DNA of 64,000 nucleotides from Intrasporangium oryzae NRRL B-24470 (GCF_000576595.1 NZ_AWSA01000021.1:1-64000); one strand, 5' to 3'. Positions 43,219-53,581 are shown, counted from the stretch's first letter. Notes: generated by a model not told the origin, from the sequence alone. A program made the numbers and translations.

Positions 43219-46200
43219 TCACGGGACGACCACGGGACACAGCGTGGAGCCGGAGGTGGTGCAGGCGCTCCGACCCTGGATCGTCGGCGACAGCGGGCTG
43301 TTCGCCGCCACGTGGTCGGCGAGGACCTGGTCCATGATGTCGAGTGTCGTGACCCGCGGGGTGAAGTACGGGTAGCCGTCACCACCGGACGCCATGAAGT
43401 CGTTCTCGGCGATCTTGTACGTGCTCCCCACCGTGAGGTCGACCGGCGCACCCGTGCACGACCCGTCCTGGGCCTGCCGCACGGCCCCCGTCACGCGACT
43501 CCCCGCGGGTCGCGAGATGTCGTAGGTGAAGCACAGGCCGGAGACCTGCGGGTAGCGGCCGTCGACCGCCGGCATCCGGGACACGCCGTTCTCGAGCATC
43601 GTCTTCAGCTCGGCGCCGTTGACGTTGAGGCTGACGACGACGTTGCCGAACGGCAGGACGGTGAGCACCTGCCCTCGCGAGATCGGGTACGGCGGCGGCG
43701 TGTAGGCCGGGCAGAAGTCGCTCGGGTTGTCGGTCGTGGGGCACGTGAGGTCCGCGCGCAGGCCACCAGAGTTGGTGATCGCGAACTCCACCCCCACGGA
43801 GGCGTACTTCTGCCGCATCGAGTCGGCCACCGTGTTGCCGACGAGCGACTCGCACGTCCGGCCGGCCCCGTTGCCGCAGGCATCGGCCCGAGGGATGAAG
43901 CGGGTCGCGTTGCCGATGACCGTTCCGAGGATCGGCTTGAGCTGCGCGTTGAGGTCGTCGATGCGAGCCTGGATCGTCGGGTCGGGGGTCACGCCGATGT
44001 CCCACGGCTTGTGGAAGTCGGCCGTCTTGTAGACCGGCTGCTTCGTGGTCGGGTCGACGACGAGCCGGACCCGGGTGAACCGAATGCCCTTGCTGCGGTT
44101 CTCCGTCGTCAGGACACCGTTGCTCCGGGTGCTGAGGACCTGGAAGTCGGTGTGGTCGCCGATGACCGCGTCGACGTTCGTCACGTTGTCGGCGAGGTCG
44201 AGGAGCGGTCCCGTCGGCTGGGTGAGTGTCCCGTCCGTCGCGCCGAGGTGGCCGAGAGCGAGGATCGTCCCGATGCCGCTCGCCTTGAGCCGGGCCGCCT
44301 CGGCGTTGACCGCCGTGAGGGAGCTCGCGACGTGGAAGGGGTCGAAGGCCGTCGGGGAGACGAGCGTCGGGGCGTCGTCGTTGGTGAACCCGACGACGCC
44401 GACCTTGACGCCGTCGAAGGAGAACACGGCAGACGGCTTCCATTCGGCCGGGGTGTTCCCGTTGGCGTCCACGACGTTGGCCGACAGGAACGGGTACGTC
44501 GCCAGGGGGATCAGGGTCGAGCGCAGGTACTGCGAGCCCTTGTCGAAGTTGTGGTTGCCGAGGCCGTCGGCCGAGAGGCCCATGTCGTTCATCGTCTGGA
44601 TGGTCGGGGTGTCGCCGAAGAACGAGCTGATCGGCGGCGTCGCGCCGACGGAGTCGCCGCCCGCGACGAGGAGCGAACCGTTGGGCGCCTCGTTGGCGCT
44701 GCGGTACCAGTCGAACCATGGCTTGAGGAAGGCCGCGCCCCCGATCCCGAAGGTCGGGCCGACCGTGTCTGCGGCCTCCGACATCGGGATGAGCTGACCG
44801 TGGAAGTCGCTGATGTCGAGGACGGTGACCGTCTTGAGGTTGGGCGCCGTCGTGAGGTCGAGGCGGATCTTGCCGCGGGCGTTCTGAGGCCCGGGGACCC
44901 GCAGGAGGAAGGCCATCGTCGGCGCGAGGTCGATGGCACGGATGCCGGCAACCGGGTTCTGGTGGCGGATGCCGGGTCCGGCCGCGACGAACGTCGCGTG
45001 CATGTTGATGTTGTGGGCGAGGTCGACCAGGTCGGGGAGGTAGCCGTGCTGGCCGAAGAAGTTGGACAGGGCGATCGTCTGCCCCGGGGTTGCTGCGTCG
45101 AACTGGTACGGCGGAGCGGCCACGACGACCACATCGCCGCTGCGGTTCGGGTTGAGCGAGTCGCTGCCGTCGACGTTGCGCAGATCTTCCTTCTTGAGGA
45201 TCTTGAGCACGACCGGCTTGCCGGGGTGGGCGGGGTCGGTGAGGCTCTGGAAGGCGTTGATCACCTGAGTTCGAACCTGCTCGTACGTCGTGCCGGAGGG
45301 CAGGGTCGGGTTGATGTAGATCTGCGCGGTGCCGCCGGCCCAGCAGGCCTTGGCCAGGTTGGTGGTGGCCGCCGCGCGGCAGTTCGCCGGCTGCTCGGGC
45401 GCCTGGAGGCCGGCGTCGGAGAGCACCTTGGCAGCGTTGACGGCATACCACTGGGGACCGAAGCCGTGGTCGGACGCGGCGATCGTCGTCGGGCTGCCGC
45501 CGAGCAGCTGGCGGGCGAGCGCGAGCTTGACGTCGGCCGCGTGGTAGGCGCTGGCGATGTAGCCCTCTCGGATGGCGACCCGCCCGTCGGGCTGGCCGTT
45601 GTAGTCGGCGTCGTCGTAGACCGGGTTGGGATCACCCTGGGGATCGGTCGGCGTCACCAGCGCCATGAACTGGTGGCTGAACTCGTCGGTGACGGGGTAG
45701 CCGACGAAGGCCAGGTCGGTGTCGGGCTGCAGCGTGCCGAGGACGTACTGCAGAACCGCGTTGCCGTAGGCCTGCTCGAGGTCACGCCCCTGCTGCACGT
45801 AGGTGTCCTCGTCGATGATGCGGGCCTCGAGCGGCGCGAAGTCGGCGTCGACGGCCGTCGGCAGGTTGTCGGCGATGTACTTCTCGAGCCGGTCTTCGCC
45901 CGCGCCGCCCGCGGGAAGCGCGTTGCACGCCGCCGTGGCGCACGTCGCGATGACCCGCTGGACCGAGGTGAAGTAGAGCTTGAAGCTCGACAGGTCGGGC
46001 GCCATCGAGATGAGCTTGGTGTAGAAGCCTGCGGTCTGGCCGGCGCGGGCGCCGATGAGGCCGTCGGCACCCTTGAGCTTGATCTCCTTGAAGTCACCCT
46101 TGCGAAGCGCTGTGGCTGCCTGGCTGCCGTCCTTCGCGGCCCCCGCGCGGACCAGGACGACGGTGTCGTAGGCCCGTGTGCCGTCGACGACCGAGTCGTA

Positions 46201-46959
46201 GGCGTAGAGGTCGTAGGTGCGGGTGGGGTTCTGCGCGGTGAAGGACGTGGCCACCGTCAGCGAGCTCTCCTCTGGTGGTGCGGCGGGGTCGCCCGCCGGC
46301 ACGTTGGTCCACCCGGAGGCAGGCGCGAACGACGCGACCTGGTAGCTGATCCCGAAGGCGGCCGCGCCGGCCTGCTCGCCGGCATTGGCCGGCGCGGCGA
46401 GGACACCGCGCGTCGAGAAGAAGTTCGCGAAGTCGACCGTCGGGCCCTTGATGCCCGCGTTGGCACCACCGACCCACTCCACCTGGGCGACCTTCTTGCC
46501 GGCGCGCTCGGCCGCGGCGGCCAGGGTGTCGGCCTGAAGCGTGCCGCCGGCCGAGAAGCTCGTCCGGTTGTTGAACGCGTCGCCCGAGCGGAAGTAGGTG
46601 TTGTTCGTCGACCCGTGCTCGGAGGGGTAGGTGCCCGTCGCCATGGTGTACCAGCCCACGCCGGTGTTGGGCGGGAAGGCCTGGACCATGCCGTTGTCGC
46701 CCTTGACCCCCTTGGCCATCATCGACGCGTAGGTCGGCATGGCTCCCTGCGCGGCGTACTTCTCCATGAGGTCCGGACGCATGCCGTCGGACGCGAACAT
46801 GAGGGCCCGGTCGGCCTTCGGGGGCGGCGCCGGACTGGCCGCGGCGACCGCGAGCGCCTGCGGCTCGGCCAGGGCCGTGGCGCTCGGGGCGCCGGCCGCG
46901 CCGGCGATCAGCGCTGCCGCCGCCAGGGCGGTGAGGACGTGGGCACGTGATACGGACAC
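43219..46959 (-). CDS. Secreted fusion of type I phosphodiesterase and 5'-nucleotidase
   Basis: 1246 residues, much longer than either family alone. A signal peptide (residues 8-33) is followed by an NPP/alkaline-phosphatase-fold domain (about 50-700) with the metal site M-F-A-S-D-G-M-R-P, the nucleophile region [10 protein letters not shown] and the late A-A-S-D-H-G-F-G. From about 712 comes a metallophosphoesterase domain ([23 protein letters not shown]) and the 5'-nucleotidase C-terminal domain from about 1010 ([16 protein letters not shown]). Together these could take nucleotides to nucleosides and phosphate outside the cell. No LPXTG or anchor helix is visible. Confidence 0.85.
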   Translation of the reverse strand: MSVSRAHVLTALAAAALIAGAAGAPSATALAEPQALAVAAASPAPPPKADRALMFASDGMRPDLMEKYAAQGAMPTYASMMAKGVKGDNGMVQAFPPNTGVGWYTMATGTYPSEHGSTNNTYFRSGDAFNNRTSFSAGGTLQADTLAAAAERAGKKVAQVEWVGGANAGIKGPTVDFANFFSTRGVLAAPANAGEQAGAAAFGISYQVASFAPASGWTNVPAGDPAAPPEESSLTVATSFTAQNPTRTYDLYAYDSVVDGTRAYDTVVLVRAGAAKDGSQAATALRKGDFKEIKLKGADGLIGARAGQTAGFYTKLISMAPDLSSFKLYFTSVQRVIATCATAACNALPAGGAGEDRLEKYIADNLPTAVDADFAPLEARIIDEDTYVQQGRDLEQAYGNAVLQYVLGTLQPDTDLAFVGYPVTDEFSHQFMALVTPTDPQGDPNPVYDDADYNGQPDGRVAIREGYIASAYHAADVKLALARQLLGGSPTTIAASDHGFGPQWYAVNAAKVLSDAGLQAPEQPANCRAAATTNLAKACWAGGTAQIYINPTLPSGTTYEQVRTQVINAFQSLTDPAHPGKPVVLKILKKEDLRNVDGSDSLNPNRSGDVVVVAAPPYQFDAATPGQTIALSNFFGQHGYLPDLVDLAHNINMHATFVAAGPGIRHQNPVAGIRAIDLAPTMAFLLRVPGPQNARGKIRLDLTTAPNLKTVTVLDISDFHGQLIPMSEAADTVGPTFGIGGAAFLKPWFDWYRSANEAPNGSLLVAGGDSVGATPPISSFFGDTPTIQTMNDMGLSADGLGNHNFDKGSQYLRSTLIPLATYPFLSANVVDANGNTPAEWKPSAVFSFDGVKVGVVGFTNDDAPTLVSPTAFDPFHVASSLTAVNAEAARLKASGIGTILALGHLGATDGTLTQPTGPLLDLADNVTNVDAVIGDHTDFQVLSTRSNGVLTTENRSKGIRFTRVRLVVDPTTKQPVYKTADFHKPWDIGVTPDPTIQARIDDLNAQLKPILGTVIGNATRFIPRADACGNGAGRTCESLVGNTVADSMRQKYASVGVEFAITNSGGLRADLTCPTTDNPSDFCPAYTPPPYPISRGQVLTVLPFGNVVVSLNVNGAELKTMLENGVSRMPAVDGRYPQVSGLCFTYDISRPAGSRVTGAVRQAQDGSCTGAPVDLTVGSTYKIAENDFMASGGDGYPYFTPRVTTLDIMDQVLADHVAANSPLSPTIQGRSACTTSGSTLCPVVVP

Positions 46960-47165
46960 TGCTGCCTCCCACAGGCGCCGAGCGCCCGACCGGGCTAGCC
47001 GGGCGCGACGGCAAAGACGCTAGTCCTGAGCAGCGTGCCGCGACGCACAAACGGCAGAAATTGAACCGCCCTGACGGGCCACGGCCGGGGAGGCCCATGC
47101 CGAAGCCCGCCGAGCGGCATACAGCGGCCTCGGCCTCGGCAGGTCACGTGGGTAGGGTGCGAGCC
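46960..47165. other. 206-bp divergent promoter region
   Basis: The gap must hold promoters of the phosphodiesterase-nucleotidase fusion (minus) and the class I aminotransferase (plus). One octamer copy is at 47115-47122. No Pho-box-like repeat or clear hexamers were recognised. Confidence 0.35.
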
Positions 47166-48329
47166 ATGAGCTCGCCGCTGATCTCGCGCATGCAGCCCTT
47201 CGGCACGACGATCTTCGCCGAGATGTCCGCGCTCGCGACGCGAACCGGGAGCATCAACCTCGGCCAGGGCTTCCCCGACACCGACGGCCCGCGCGCGATG
47301 CTCGACGCGGCGAAGGCCGCGATCGACGGCGGCCGCAACCAGTACCCGCCCGGACCGGGTGTTCCCGAGCTCCTCGCCGCCGTCGCGGCGCACCAGGACC
47401 GGTTCTACGGGCTCCGGCTCGATCCCGCGTCCGAGGTGCTCGTCACGGCCGGCGCGACCGAGGCGATCGCCTCGGTGGTCCTCGCGCTCTGCGAGCCGGG
47501 CGACGAGGTCGTCACCTTCGAGCCCTACTACGACTCGTATGCCGCGACGATCGCCCTCGCGGGAGCAACCCGCCGCACCTCGGTCCTCCGCTTCCCCGAC
47601 TTCGCGGTCGACGACGCCTCGTTGCGGGCAGCCTTCAGCTCGCGGACCCGCCTCGTCCTGCTCAACACGCCGCACAACCCGACGGGCAAGGTCTTCACCC
47701 GTGCCGAGCTCGAGCTCGTCGCCTCGCTCGCCCGAGAGCACGATGCGTGGGTCGTGACGGATGAGGTCTACGAGCACCTCGTGTTCGACGGCGCGCAGCA
47801 CGTGCCGATGGCGACGCTGCCGGGGATGTCCGACCGGACGATCACGATCTCGTCCGCGGGCAAGACGTTCTCAGCGACGGGGTGGAAGGTCGGCTGGCTC
47901 GCCGGGCCGGCCGAGGCCGTCACCGCGGCCCGCACGGTGAAGCAGTTCCTCACCTACGTCGCCTCGGGTCCCTTCCAGCCGGCGGTCGCCCTCGCGCTCG
48001 GGCTCGGCGACGAGGTGTATGCCGCTCTGGCCCAGTCCCTCCAGGGCAAGCGCGACCTGCTGTGCTCGGCGCTCGAGGAGGCCGGCCTGCGGGTGTCGCG
48101 GCCGGCAGGGACGTACTTCGTCATCGCCGACGCGGCGCCGCTCGGAGCGACCGACGGGCTCGAGTTCGCCCGGCGGCTGCCGGAGCTGGCCGGTGTCGTC
48201 GGTGTGCCCGTGTCGGTGTTCCACGACGACGCCGAGGCGGCGCGGACGCTGATCCGCTTCGCCTTCTGCAAGAAGGACGAGGTGCTCGTGGAGGCCAGCC
48301 GTCGGCTCGCGGCCGTGAGGGCGCGCTGA
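47166..48329 (+). CDS. Class I PLP aminotransferase (DapC/kynurenine-aminotransferase-like)
   Basis: The ATG at 47166 gives 387 residues; an ATG eight codons in is possible. The class I pattern is complete: I-N-L-G-Q-G-F-P-D near residue 32, N-T-P-H-N-P-T-G near 164, the cofactor Asp in T-D-E-V-Y-E-H-L, and the PLP Lys in S-S-A-G-K-T-F-S-A-T-G. Similar actinobacterial enzymes are annotated as N-succinyldiaminopimelate aminotransferase or kynurenine/methionine aminotransferases; the sequence alone does not separate these. Confidence 0.82.
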   Translation: MSSPLISRMQPFGTTIFAEMSALATRTGSINLGQGFPDTDGPRAMLDAAKAAIDGGRNQYPPGPGVPELLAAVAAHQDRFYGLRLDPASEVLVTAGATEAIASVVLALCEPGDEVVTFEPYYDSYAATIALAGATRRTSVLRFPDFAVDDASLRAAFSSRTRLVLLNTPHNPTGKVFTRAELELVASLAREHDAWVVTDEVYEHLVFDGAQHVPMATLPGMSDRTITISSAGKTFSATGWKVGWLAGPAEAVTAARTVKQFLTYVASGPFQPAVALALGLGDEVYAALAQSLQGKRDLLCSALEEAGLRVSRPAGTYFVIADAAPLGATDGLEFARRLPELAGVVGVPVSVFHDDAEAARTLIRFAFCKKDEVLVEASRRLAAVRAR

Positions 48330-48407
48330 GGGCAGGAGCGCCCGCAGCGTGAGGCGACGGCGTCCACAGCCGACGGACGCAGTGGCGGTCGTCCACACCC
48401 GATCAGG

Positions 48408-48998
48408 ATGGCGGGCTCCGGTGGTCTCGGTCAGGGCAGCATGGGCGCCATGACCCTCGGTGGTGGACTCGTGAGCGCGGTCACCGCGACCGTCCTGGCC
48501 GCGACGGTGTCGGCGGGCCATCTCGCCGCCCACGGCTCGGATCTCGCGCGCGCGCCGTCGGTGACGGCTCGCCCGCTCGCGGGGGCGGGAGAATGGGCGT
48601 GGCCACTGGCGCCGGAGCCCGACGTGCTGGCCCGGTTCGCGGCGCCCGACCCGTCGTGGCTTCCGGGACATCGCGGTGTCGACCTCGCCGCCGGGGTGCG
48701 ACAGGTCGTCCTCTCCCCGACGGCCGGCGTCGTCAGCTTCTCGGGCGTGCTCGCCGGGCGCGGCGTCGTCGTCGTCGCCCATCCCGGCGGCCTGCGCAGC
48801 ACCTTCGAGCCCGTGGTCGACGGGCCTCCGGTCGGCTCGCCGGTCGCCGCCGGTGCTCCGATCGGGATGGTGGGCCCGACGCCGGGCCACTGCGCACCCG
48901 CGACGTGCCTGCACTGGGGCGTCCTCCGGGGACGGACCTACCTCGACCCGTTGGAGTTCGTCGTGCGGGCGCCGGTCGTCCTGCTGCCGCTGCGGTGA
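48408..48998 (+). CDS. M23-family (LytM-like) peptidase
   Basis: 196 residues with alternative starts at 48441 and 48450. A signal-like helix (residues 20-37) precedes the LytM domain, with the zinc ligands in H-R-G-V-D-L-A near residue 88 and the second motif H-W-G near 170. These hydrolases cut peptidoglycan cross-links. The same kind of gene sits between xerC and rpsB in Mycobacterium, so this copy belongs to the conserved core order although it lies on the opposite strand. Confidence 0.85.
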   Translation: MAGSGGLGQGSMGAMTLGGGLVSAVTATVLAATVSAGHLAAHGSDLARAPSVTARPLAGAGEWAWPLAPEPDVLARFAAPDPSWLPGHRGVDLAAGVRQVVLSPTAGVVSFSGVLAGRGVVVVAHPGGLRSTFEPVVDGPPVGSPVAAGAPIGMVGPTPGHCAPATCLHWGVLRGRTYLDPLEFVVRAPVVLLPLR

Positions 48999-49010
48999 GC
49001 TGGCGTCCGG

Positions 49011-49973
49011 TCAGGCGCGGGGGTGCGCCTGCTCGTAGCTCTTGCGCAGCCGGTCGACCGACACATGGGTGTAGATCTGCGTCGTCGCGAGGCTCGCGTG
49101 GCCGAGCATCTCCTGGACCGTGCGAAGGTCGGCTCCCCCTTCGAGCAGGTGCGTCGCCGCGCTGTGGCGCAGCCCGTGAGGCCCGAGGTCGGGCGCGTCG
49201 GGCAGGTGTGCGAGGAGCTCGTGGACGGCCGACCTCACCTGGCGGGCGTCGGCCCGACGCCCTCGCCGGCCGAGGAAGAGCGCCGGACCCGAGTCGGGCC
49301 GGACCAGCCGGGACCGCACGGCCAGCCACGCCTCGATCGCGCGGGCCGCGGGGAGGCCGAAGGGCACGATCCGCTCCTTCGCCCCCTTTCCCATGACTCG
49401 CACGACACGCTGGCCGAGGTCGACGTCGTCGACGTCGAGCCCGACGAGCTCGCCGACGCGGATGCCGCTGGCGTACAGCAGCTCGAGGACCGCCCGGTCC
49501 CGGACGTGGATCGGGTCGTCGTCATCCGCCCGGACGGACGCGAGGTCGAGGAGCCGGCTCGCCTCGCCCTGCTTGAGGACTCCCGGCAGCGTCCGGTTCC
49601 GCTTCGGGGCGACGAGCCGGAGGGACGGGTCGCTCGGGATGCGGCCGGTGTGTTCGGCCCACTTGAGGAAGGTGCGTGCGGAGGCGGCGCGCCGCGCGAT
49701 GGTCGAGCGGGCGGCCCCGCTGTCGGCCTGCTCCCCCAGCCACGACCGCAGGTCGGCGAGTCGCAGCTCCTCGGGCCCCTCGAGGCCCTGCGCCGCGGCG
49801 TAGGTGAGCAGGTGGCGAACGTCCCCGAGGTAGGCACGCCGTGTGTGGGCCGAGCGCCCTCTCTCCGCGCCGAGGTGTCGGTTGAACGCGTGGAGGAGCT
49901 CACCGTGGCGGGCGAGCACGTCGGCCGTCAGGTCGGACGTCACAAGGTCCTTGCGGCCCCGCTCTGCTCCCAT
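49011..49973 (-). CDS. xerC: Tyrosine recombinase XerC
   Basis: 320 residues; a GTG at 49943 is an alternative start. The SAM-like N-terminal domain (L-L-H-A-F-N-R-H-L-G-A-E-R-G-R-S-A-H-T) is followed by the catalytic domain with Arg in A-S-G-I-R-V-G-E-L, then H-G-L-R-H-S-A-A-T-H-L, and the late H-A-S and Tyr in Q-I-Y-T-H-V-S. XerC with XerD resolves chromosome dimers at dif near FtsK. It belongs to the conserved dprA-xerC order rather than to a mobile element. Confidence 0.93.
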   Translation of the reverse strand: MGAERGRKDLVTSDLTADVLARHGELLHAFNRHLGAERGRSAHTRRAYLGDVRHLLTYAAAQGLEGPEELRLADLRSWLGEQADSGAARSTIARRAASARTFLKWAEHTGRIPSDPSLRLVAPKRNRTLPGVLKQGEASRLLDLASVRADDDDPIHVRDRAVLELLYASGIRVGELVGLDVDDVDLGQRVVRVMGKGAKERIVPFGLPAARAIEAWLAVRSRLVRPDSGPALFLGRRGRRADARQVRSAVHELLAHLPDAPDLGPHGLRHSAATHLLEGGADLRTVQEMLGHASLATTQIYTHVSVDRLRKSYEQAHPRA

Positions 49974-50139
49974 GGGGGAACGATGACAAAGCCGTCCCCC
50001 AGTGGCAAGGACCCCCGTGCGGCCGCGTCGTGGCCGGTCACGTCGCCGATCTCGTTACGGGACGTCGTGCAGGGTCGCGCCCGCGAGCGAGACGCCTTCG
50101 GGGGCCCGGCTCGGCGCGAGCAGTCCGGCACCGCGGGGT
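49974..50139. other. 166-bp gap between dprA and xerC
   Basis: No gene, hairpin or repeat was recognised in this stretch; it probably holds the xerC promoter. Confidence 0.3.
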
Positions 50140-51249
50140 TCACTGGACCACCGCATGTGCGGTCCGCGACCGGCGCTTGCGCCACGTCGTCCCGTCGGTC
50201 TCGGCGAGTCCCTCGAGCTCGAGCCGCGTGAGGGCCGCCCGCACGATCAGGGGCGGCAGCGTCGTCAAGGCGACGACGCGCTCGAGATCGAGACCGCCCC
50301 GGTAGGGCAGCGCCTCGAGGACCGCGGCATCCCGTGGCAGCAGCGCGTCACCCGCAGCGACCGGTCCTCGCGCGGGCTCGCAGGCATCCTGCCCGAGGTC
50401 ACCGACCAGGTCGATGACCTCGTCGGCGCTCGTGACGAGAGTCGCCCGTCCGTCACGGATCTCCTGGTGGCACCCGGCCGACGACATCGAGGTGACCGGT
50501 CCGGGCACCGCCCCAACCGGGCGAGCCAGCTCGCTGGCGTGCGTGACGGTGTTGCGGGAGCCGGAGCGCAGGCCTGCCTCGACGACGACGGTGCCCCGTG
50601 TGGCGGCCGCGATGAGCCGGTTGCGCTGGAGGAAACGCGACTTCATCGGCGCACAGCCGGGCGCGACCTCGGACACGACCGCTCCCGTCTCGGCGATCCG
50701 GGCGAGGAGGCGGCTGTGGGCCGCGGGGTAGACCCGGTCGACGCCACTCGCGAGCATCGCGACCGTGGCCCCGTCGACCGCGAGTGCCCCGCGGTGTGCC
50801 GCGGCGTCGATCCCGAACGCCGCTCCGGAGACAACGGTCCAGCCGCGTGTTGCGAGTCCGGCGGCGAGCTCGGCCGCGAGCTGCTCGCCGTAGGAGCTCG
50901 CGATGCGCGCTCCCACGACGGCCACGGACCTGCCAAGGGCCTCACCGAGGGGCACCGGCCCGCGCACCCACAGGCAGAACGGCGGTGTGGGCAGGTCGTC
51001 GAGCCGCTCGGGCCACTCGTCGTCGCCCGGCACCACGAGCCGGGCGCCCACCTTGGCCGCCGTGGCGAGGTCACGCCCGGTGTCGAGCGTGCGCACCCGC
51101 GCCCCGAACCGTGCGTACGTTCCGCGGCCGGCGCAGATCCGCTCCACCGCCTCGACCGGACCGACCTCGCCGACCAGGGCGTGGACCGCCTTGTCGCCGG
51201 GCTCGACGAGGCGAGAGAGGGCCGCCCGCGCCCGTCGGACGTCGCTCAC
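50140..51249 (-). CDS. dprA: DNA-processing protein DprA
   Basis: 369 residues from a GTG that overlaps the comM stop. The Rossmann-like DprA core is evident: V-A-V-V-G-A-R-I-A-S-S-Y-G near residue 110, S-G-A-A-F-G-I-D-A-A-A-H near 155 and V-E-A-G-L-R-S-G-S near 225; a C-terminal winged helix follows. DprA loads RecA on incoming single-stranded DNA during transformation, and is also kept in many bacteria not known to be competent. Confidence 0.93.
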   Translation of the reverse strand: MSDVRRARAALSRLVEPGDKAVHALVGEVGPVEAVERICAGRGTYARFGARVRTLDTGRDLATAAKVGARLVVPGDDEWPERLDDLPTPPFCLWVRGPVPLGEALGRSVAVVGARIASSYGEQLAAELAAGLATRGWTVVSGAAFGIDAAAHRGALAVDGATVAMLASGVDRVYPAAHSRLLARIAETGAVVSEVAPGCAPMKSRFLQRNRLIAAATRGTVVVEAGLRSGSRNTVTHASELARPVGAVPGPVTSMSSAGCHQEIRDGRATLVTSADEVIDLVGDLGQDACEPARGPVAAGDALLPRDAAVLEALPYRGGLDLERVVALTTLPPLIVRAALTRLELEGLAETDGTTWRKRRSRTAHAVVQ

Positions 51250-52796
51250 GCGGCCACCCCCGACTGGTGCCGCAGCGACAGCGCGAGGTCCACCTCGTCA
51301 CGGCCGGGCCGGTCGAGGCCGGCCAGGTCGGCGATGGTCCACGCGGTCCGCAGGCTGCGGTCGTAGCCACGCAGGCTGATGCCGCCCCGGTCGAGCGACC
51401 GGTCGAGGGTGGCGGTGTCGGTCGGAGGGAGCCGCCACGTCCGGGACCTGAGGACCGAGCCAGGCACGCCGGAGTTGACCGGTCGTTGGCTCCCGAGGAC
51501 CGCACGCCACCGCTCGTGCTGGACGCGCCGCGCCTCGGCGACCCGGCCGGCCACAGCGGCGGACCCCTCGCCGGGGTCGTGCCCGGAGAGGGACAGCCCC
51601 GGGGGTTGGACGTGGACCTGGAGGTCGACGCGGTCGAGGAGCGGGCCCGAGAGCTTGCCGAAGTAGGCGCGGCGCATCGTCGGTGAGCAGGTGCAGTCGA
51701 GACCCTTGCCCCAGCCGTTGCCGCACGGGCACGGGTTGGCGGCGAGGACGAGCTGGAACCGGGCCGGGAAGGTCACCGTCTCGTGGGCCCGGGCGATGGA
51801 GACGGTCCCTCGTTCGAGCGGGGTCCGGAGGGACTGGAGCACCGCCTTGTCGAACTCCGGCGTCTCGTCGAGGAAGAGGACGCCGGCGTGCGCCTGGGTG
51901 ATGGCGCCGGGCCGGATGCGGCCGCTCCCGCCGCCGATGACGGCCGCCATCGACGCGCCGTGGTGGGGTGCGACGAAGGGCGGCCGTGTGATGAGGCGGA
52001 CGTCGTCGCCGAGAGCACCGAGGACGGAGTGGATGGCGGTGACCTCCATCGACTCCTCCTCGTCGAGCTCGGGCAGGACCCCCGGCAGCCGCTCGGCGAG
52101 CATCGTCTTCCCCGCGCCGGGCGGACCGGCGAGCAGGAGGTGATGACCCCCGGCCGCGGCGATCTCGAGGGCGAGCTTGGCCTCGGCCTGCCCGACGACC
52201 TCGGACAGGTCCTTCGGGACCGCCTGCTCGGCCGGCACCGCAGGCGGAACCGGCACCTCGTCGACCGGGTACCCGGCATGGAGCCGCTCGTAGCGCTGGA
52301 TCAGCTCGGCGACGTCGCGCACCGGGTGGATCCGGATCCCGGGCACGAGCCGGGCCTCGAGCGCGTTGCCTGCGGGGACGACCGCGTGCCTGACGCCCGC
52401 ACGGGCGGCCGCGAGGACCGCCGGCAGCACGCCGGGAACGGCCCGGACCGCGCCGTCGAGGCCGAGCTCGCCGATGTGGACGACGTCGGCCACCACCTCC
52501 TGGGAGATGGCCTCCATCGCGACCCCGATGGCGACGAAGACCGCGAGGTCGAACCCGGCACCGACCTTGCGCACCCCGGCCGGCGAGAGGTTCACGGTGA
52601 TGCGGCGCTGGCTCGCCGGCAGGCCCACCGTCGTCGCTGCGGCCCGGATCCGCCCCGGCGACTGTCCGACCGCTGAGTCGCCGAGCCCGCCGATGACGAA
52701 CGACGGTAGCCCCGCTGACACGTGTGCCTCGGCCTCGACGAGGAACCCGGCCACGCCCGAGAGTCCCACCGACCGGGTCCGACCGAGGCCGCTCAC
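51246..52796 (-). CDS. comM: YifB/ComM Mg-chelatase-like AAA+ ATPase
   Basis: The GTG at 52796 gives 516 residues; the frame extends upstream over yraN but without similarity. An N-terminal Lon-protease-like/ChlI fold (V-S-A-G-L-P-S-F-V-I-G-G-L) is followed by the AAA+ core with Walker A G-P-P-G-A-G-K-T near 215 and Walker B V-L-F-L-D-E-T-P-E-F near 280, then a Cys-rich zinc-like segment N-P-C-P-C-G. ComM is a branch-migration helicase that extends recombination of transforming DNA in Vibrio. Overlaps yraN and dprA by GTGA. Confidence 0.92.
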   Translation of the reverse strand: MSGLGRTRSVGLSGVAGFLVEAEAHVSAGLPSFVIGGLGDSAVGQSPGRIRAAATTVGLPASQRRITVNLSPAGVRKVGAGFDLAVFVAIGVAMEAISQEVVADVVHIGELGLDGAVRAVPGVLPAVLAAARAGVRHAVVPAGNALEARLVPGIRIHPVRDVAELIQRYERLHAGYPVDEVPVPPAVPAEQAVPKDLSEVVGQAEAKLALEIAAAGGHHLLLAGPPGAGKTMLAERLPGVLPELDEEESMEVTAIHSVLGALGDDVRLITRPPFVAPHHGASMAAVIGGGSGRIRPGAITQAHAGVLFLDETPEFDKAVLQSLRTPLERGTVSIARAHETVTFPARFQLVLAANPCPCGNGWGKGLDCTCSPTMRRAYFGKLSGPLLDRVDLQVHVQPPGLSLSGHDPGEGSAAVAGRVAEARRVQHERWRAVLGSQRPVNSGVPGSVLRSRTWRLPPTDTATLDRSLDRGGISLRGYDRSLRTAWTIADLAGLDRPGRDEVDLALSLRHQSGVAA

Positions 52797-53164
52797 TCGA
52801 CGCCCCGGAGGTGCTCGAGGGCCGCGGGAGCTGCCGGGGGCTTGAGGATGGAGACGACATCGATCCGCAGGTCGCCCAGGCCCGCGGCCTGCTCCTGATG
52901 GGCCTCGATCCACAGGCCGGCGAGTCGGCGCAGCCGGCGCGCCTTGCGCCACGTGACCGCCTCGAACGGCGCGCCGAAACCGTCGGACGACCGGGTCTTG
53001 ACCTCACACACGACGAGGCAGTCGCCGTCGGCGGCGACGATGTCGATCTCGCCCCTCGCGCACCGCCAGTTGCGCTCGAGGATGGTGAAACCCTGCTCAC
53101 GCAGGTGGCGGCAGGCGAGGCGCTCGCCGTAGTCGCCGAGGGCACGGGTCGCTGGGATGTCCAT
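52793..53164 (-). CDS. YraN family (UPF0102) endonuclease-like protein
   Basis: 123 residues. The nuclease-fold motif G-E-I-D-I-V-A (near residue 38) and V-C-E-V-K-T-R-S (near 52) form the PD-(D/E)xK-type active site. YraN proteins sit beside dprA/comM or rnhB in many bacteria; the biochemical role is not settled. It overlaps comM by four bases, so these are one unit. Confidence 0.9.
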   Translation of the reverse strand: MDIPATRALGDYGERLACRHLREQGFTILERNWRCARGEIDIVAADGDCLVVCEVKTRSSDGFGAPFEAVTWRKARRLRRLAGLWIEAHQEQAAGLGDLRIDVVSILKPPAAPAALEHLRGVE

Positions 53165-53229
53165 GCGCCCACCCTCCGACGCACCGACCCGGGGAGGACA
53201 CGGACGCTCGCGAGGCTGTGGACGGCATA

Positions 53230-53244
53230 CCCCTGCCTCAGGGG
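53230..53244 (-). terminator. Short hairpin after the DUF2469 gene
   Basis: CCCCTG (53230-53235) and CAGGGG (53239-53244) form a 6-bp stem with a 3-nt loop, 17 nt past the DUF2469 stop. The left arm touches an octamer copy at 53223-53230. Confidence 0.45.
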
Positions 53245-53260
53245 GTGTGGACGACGCCTG

Positions 53261-53581
53261 TCAGGAGAAGTCCCCCGAGTCGGGCAGCTTGATGTCGGGC
53301 TTGGGCAGCTCCTCGATGTTGACGTCCTTGAACGTCACGACGCGCACGTTCTTGACGAACCGCGCCGGCCGGTAGATGTCCCACACCCACGCGTCGGCCA
53401 TGGACACGTCGAAGAACACCTCGCCCCCGTCGCTGCGCACCTTCACGTCGACGGAGTTGGCGAGGTAGAAGCGGCGCTCGGTCTCGACGACGTGGGTGAA
53501 GAGGCCGACGACGTCGCGGTACTCCTTGTAGAGCTGGAGCTCCATCTCGGTCTCGTACTTCTCGAGGTCTTCCGAACTCAC
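53261..53581 (-). CDS. DUF2469 protein
   Basis: 106 residues, acidic, with the typical start [20 protein letters not shown] and [12 protein letters not shown]. The family is nearly confined to actinobacteria and lies between rnhB and yraN in mycobacteria, as here. Function unknown. It overlaps rnhB by four bases. Confidence 0.93.
   Translation of the reverse strand: MSSEDLEKYETEMELQLYKEYRDVVGLFTHVVETERRFYLANSVDVKVRSDGGEVFFDVSMADAWVWDIYRPARFVKNVRVVTFKDVNIEELPKPDIKLPDSGDFS

Noticed and set aside
42868-46950. Open plus-strand frame of 1360 codons
   Set aside because: It lies antisense to the phosphodiesterase-nucleotidase gene, which has a signal peptide and complete catalytic motifs; the plus frame shows only biased composition.
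49011-49973. Tyrosine recombinase as a sign of a prophage or integrative element
   Set aside because: Sequence and place beside dprA match housekeeping XerC; no att repeats, tRNA or phage genes are near.
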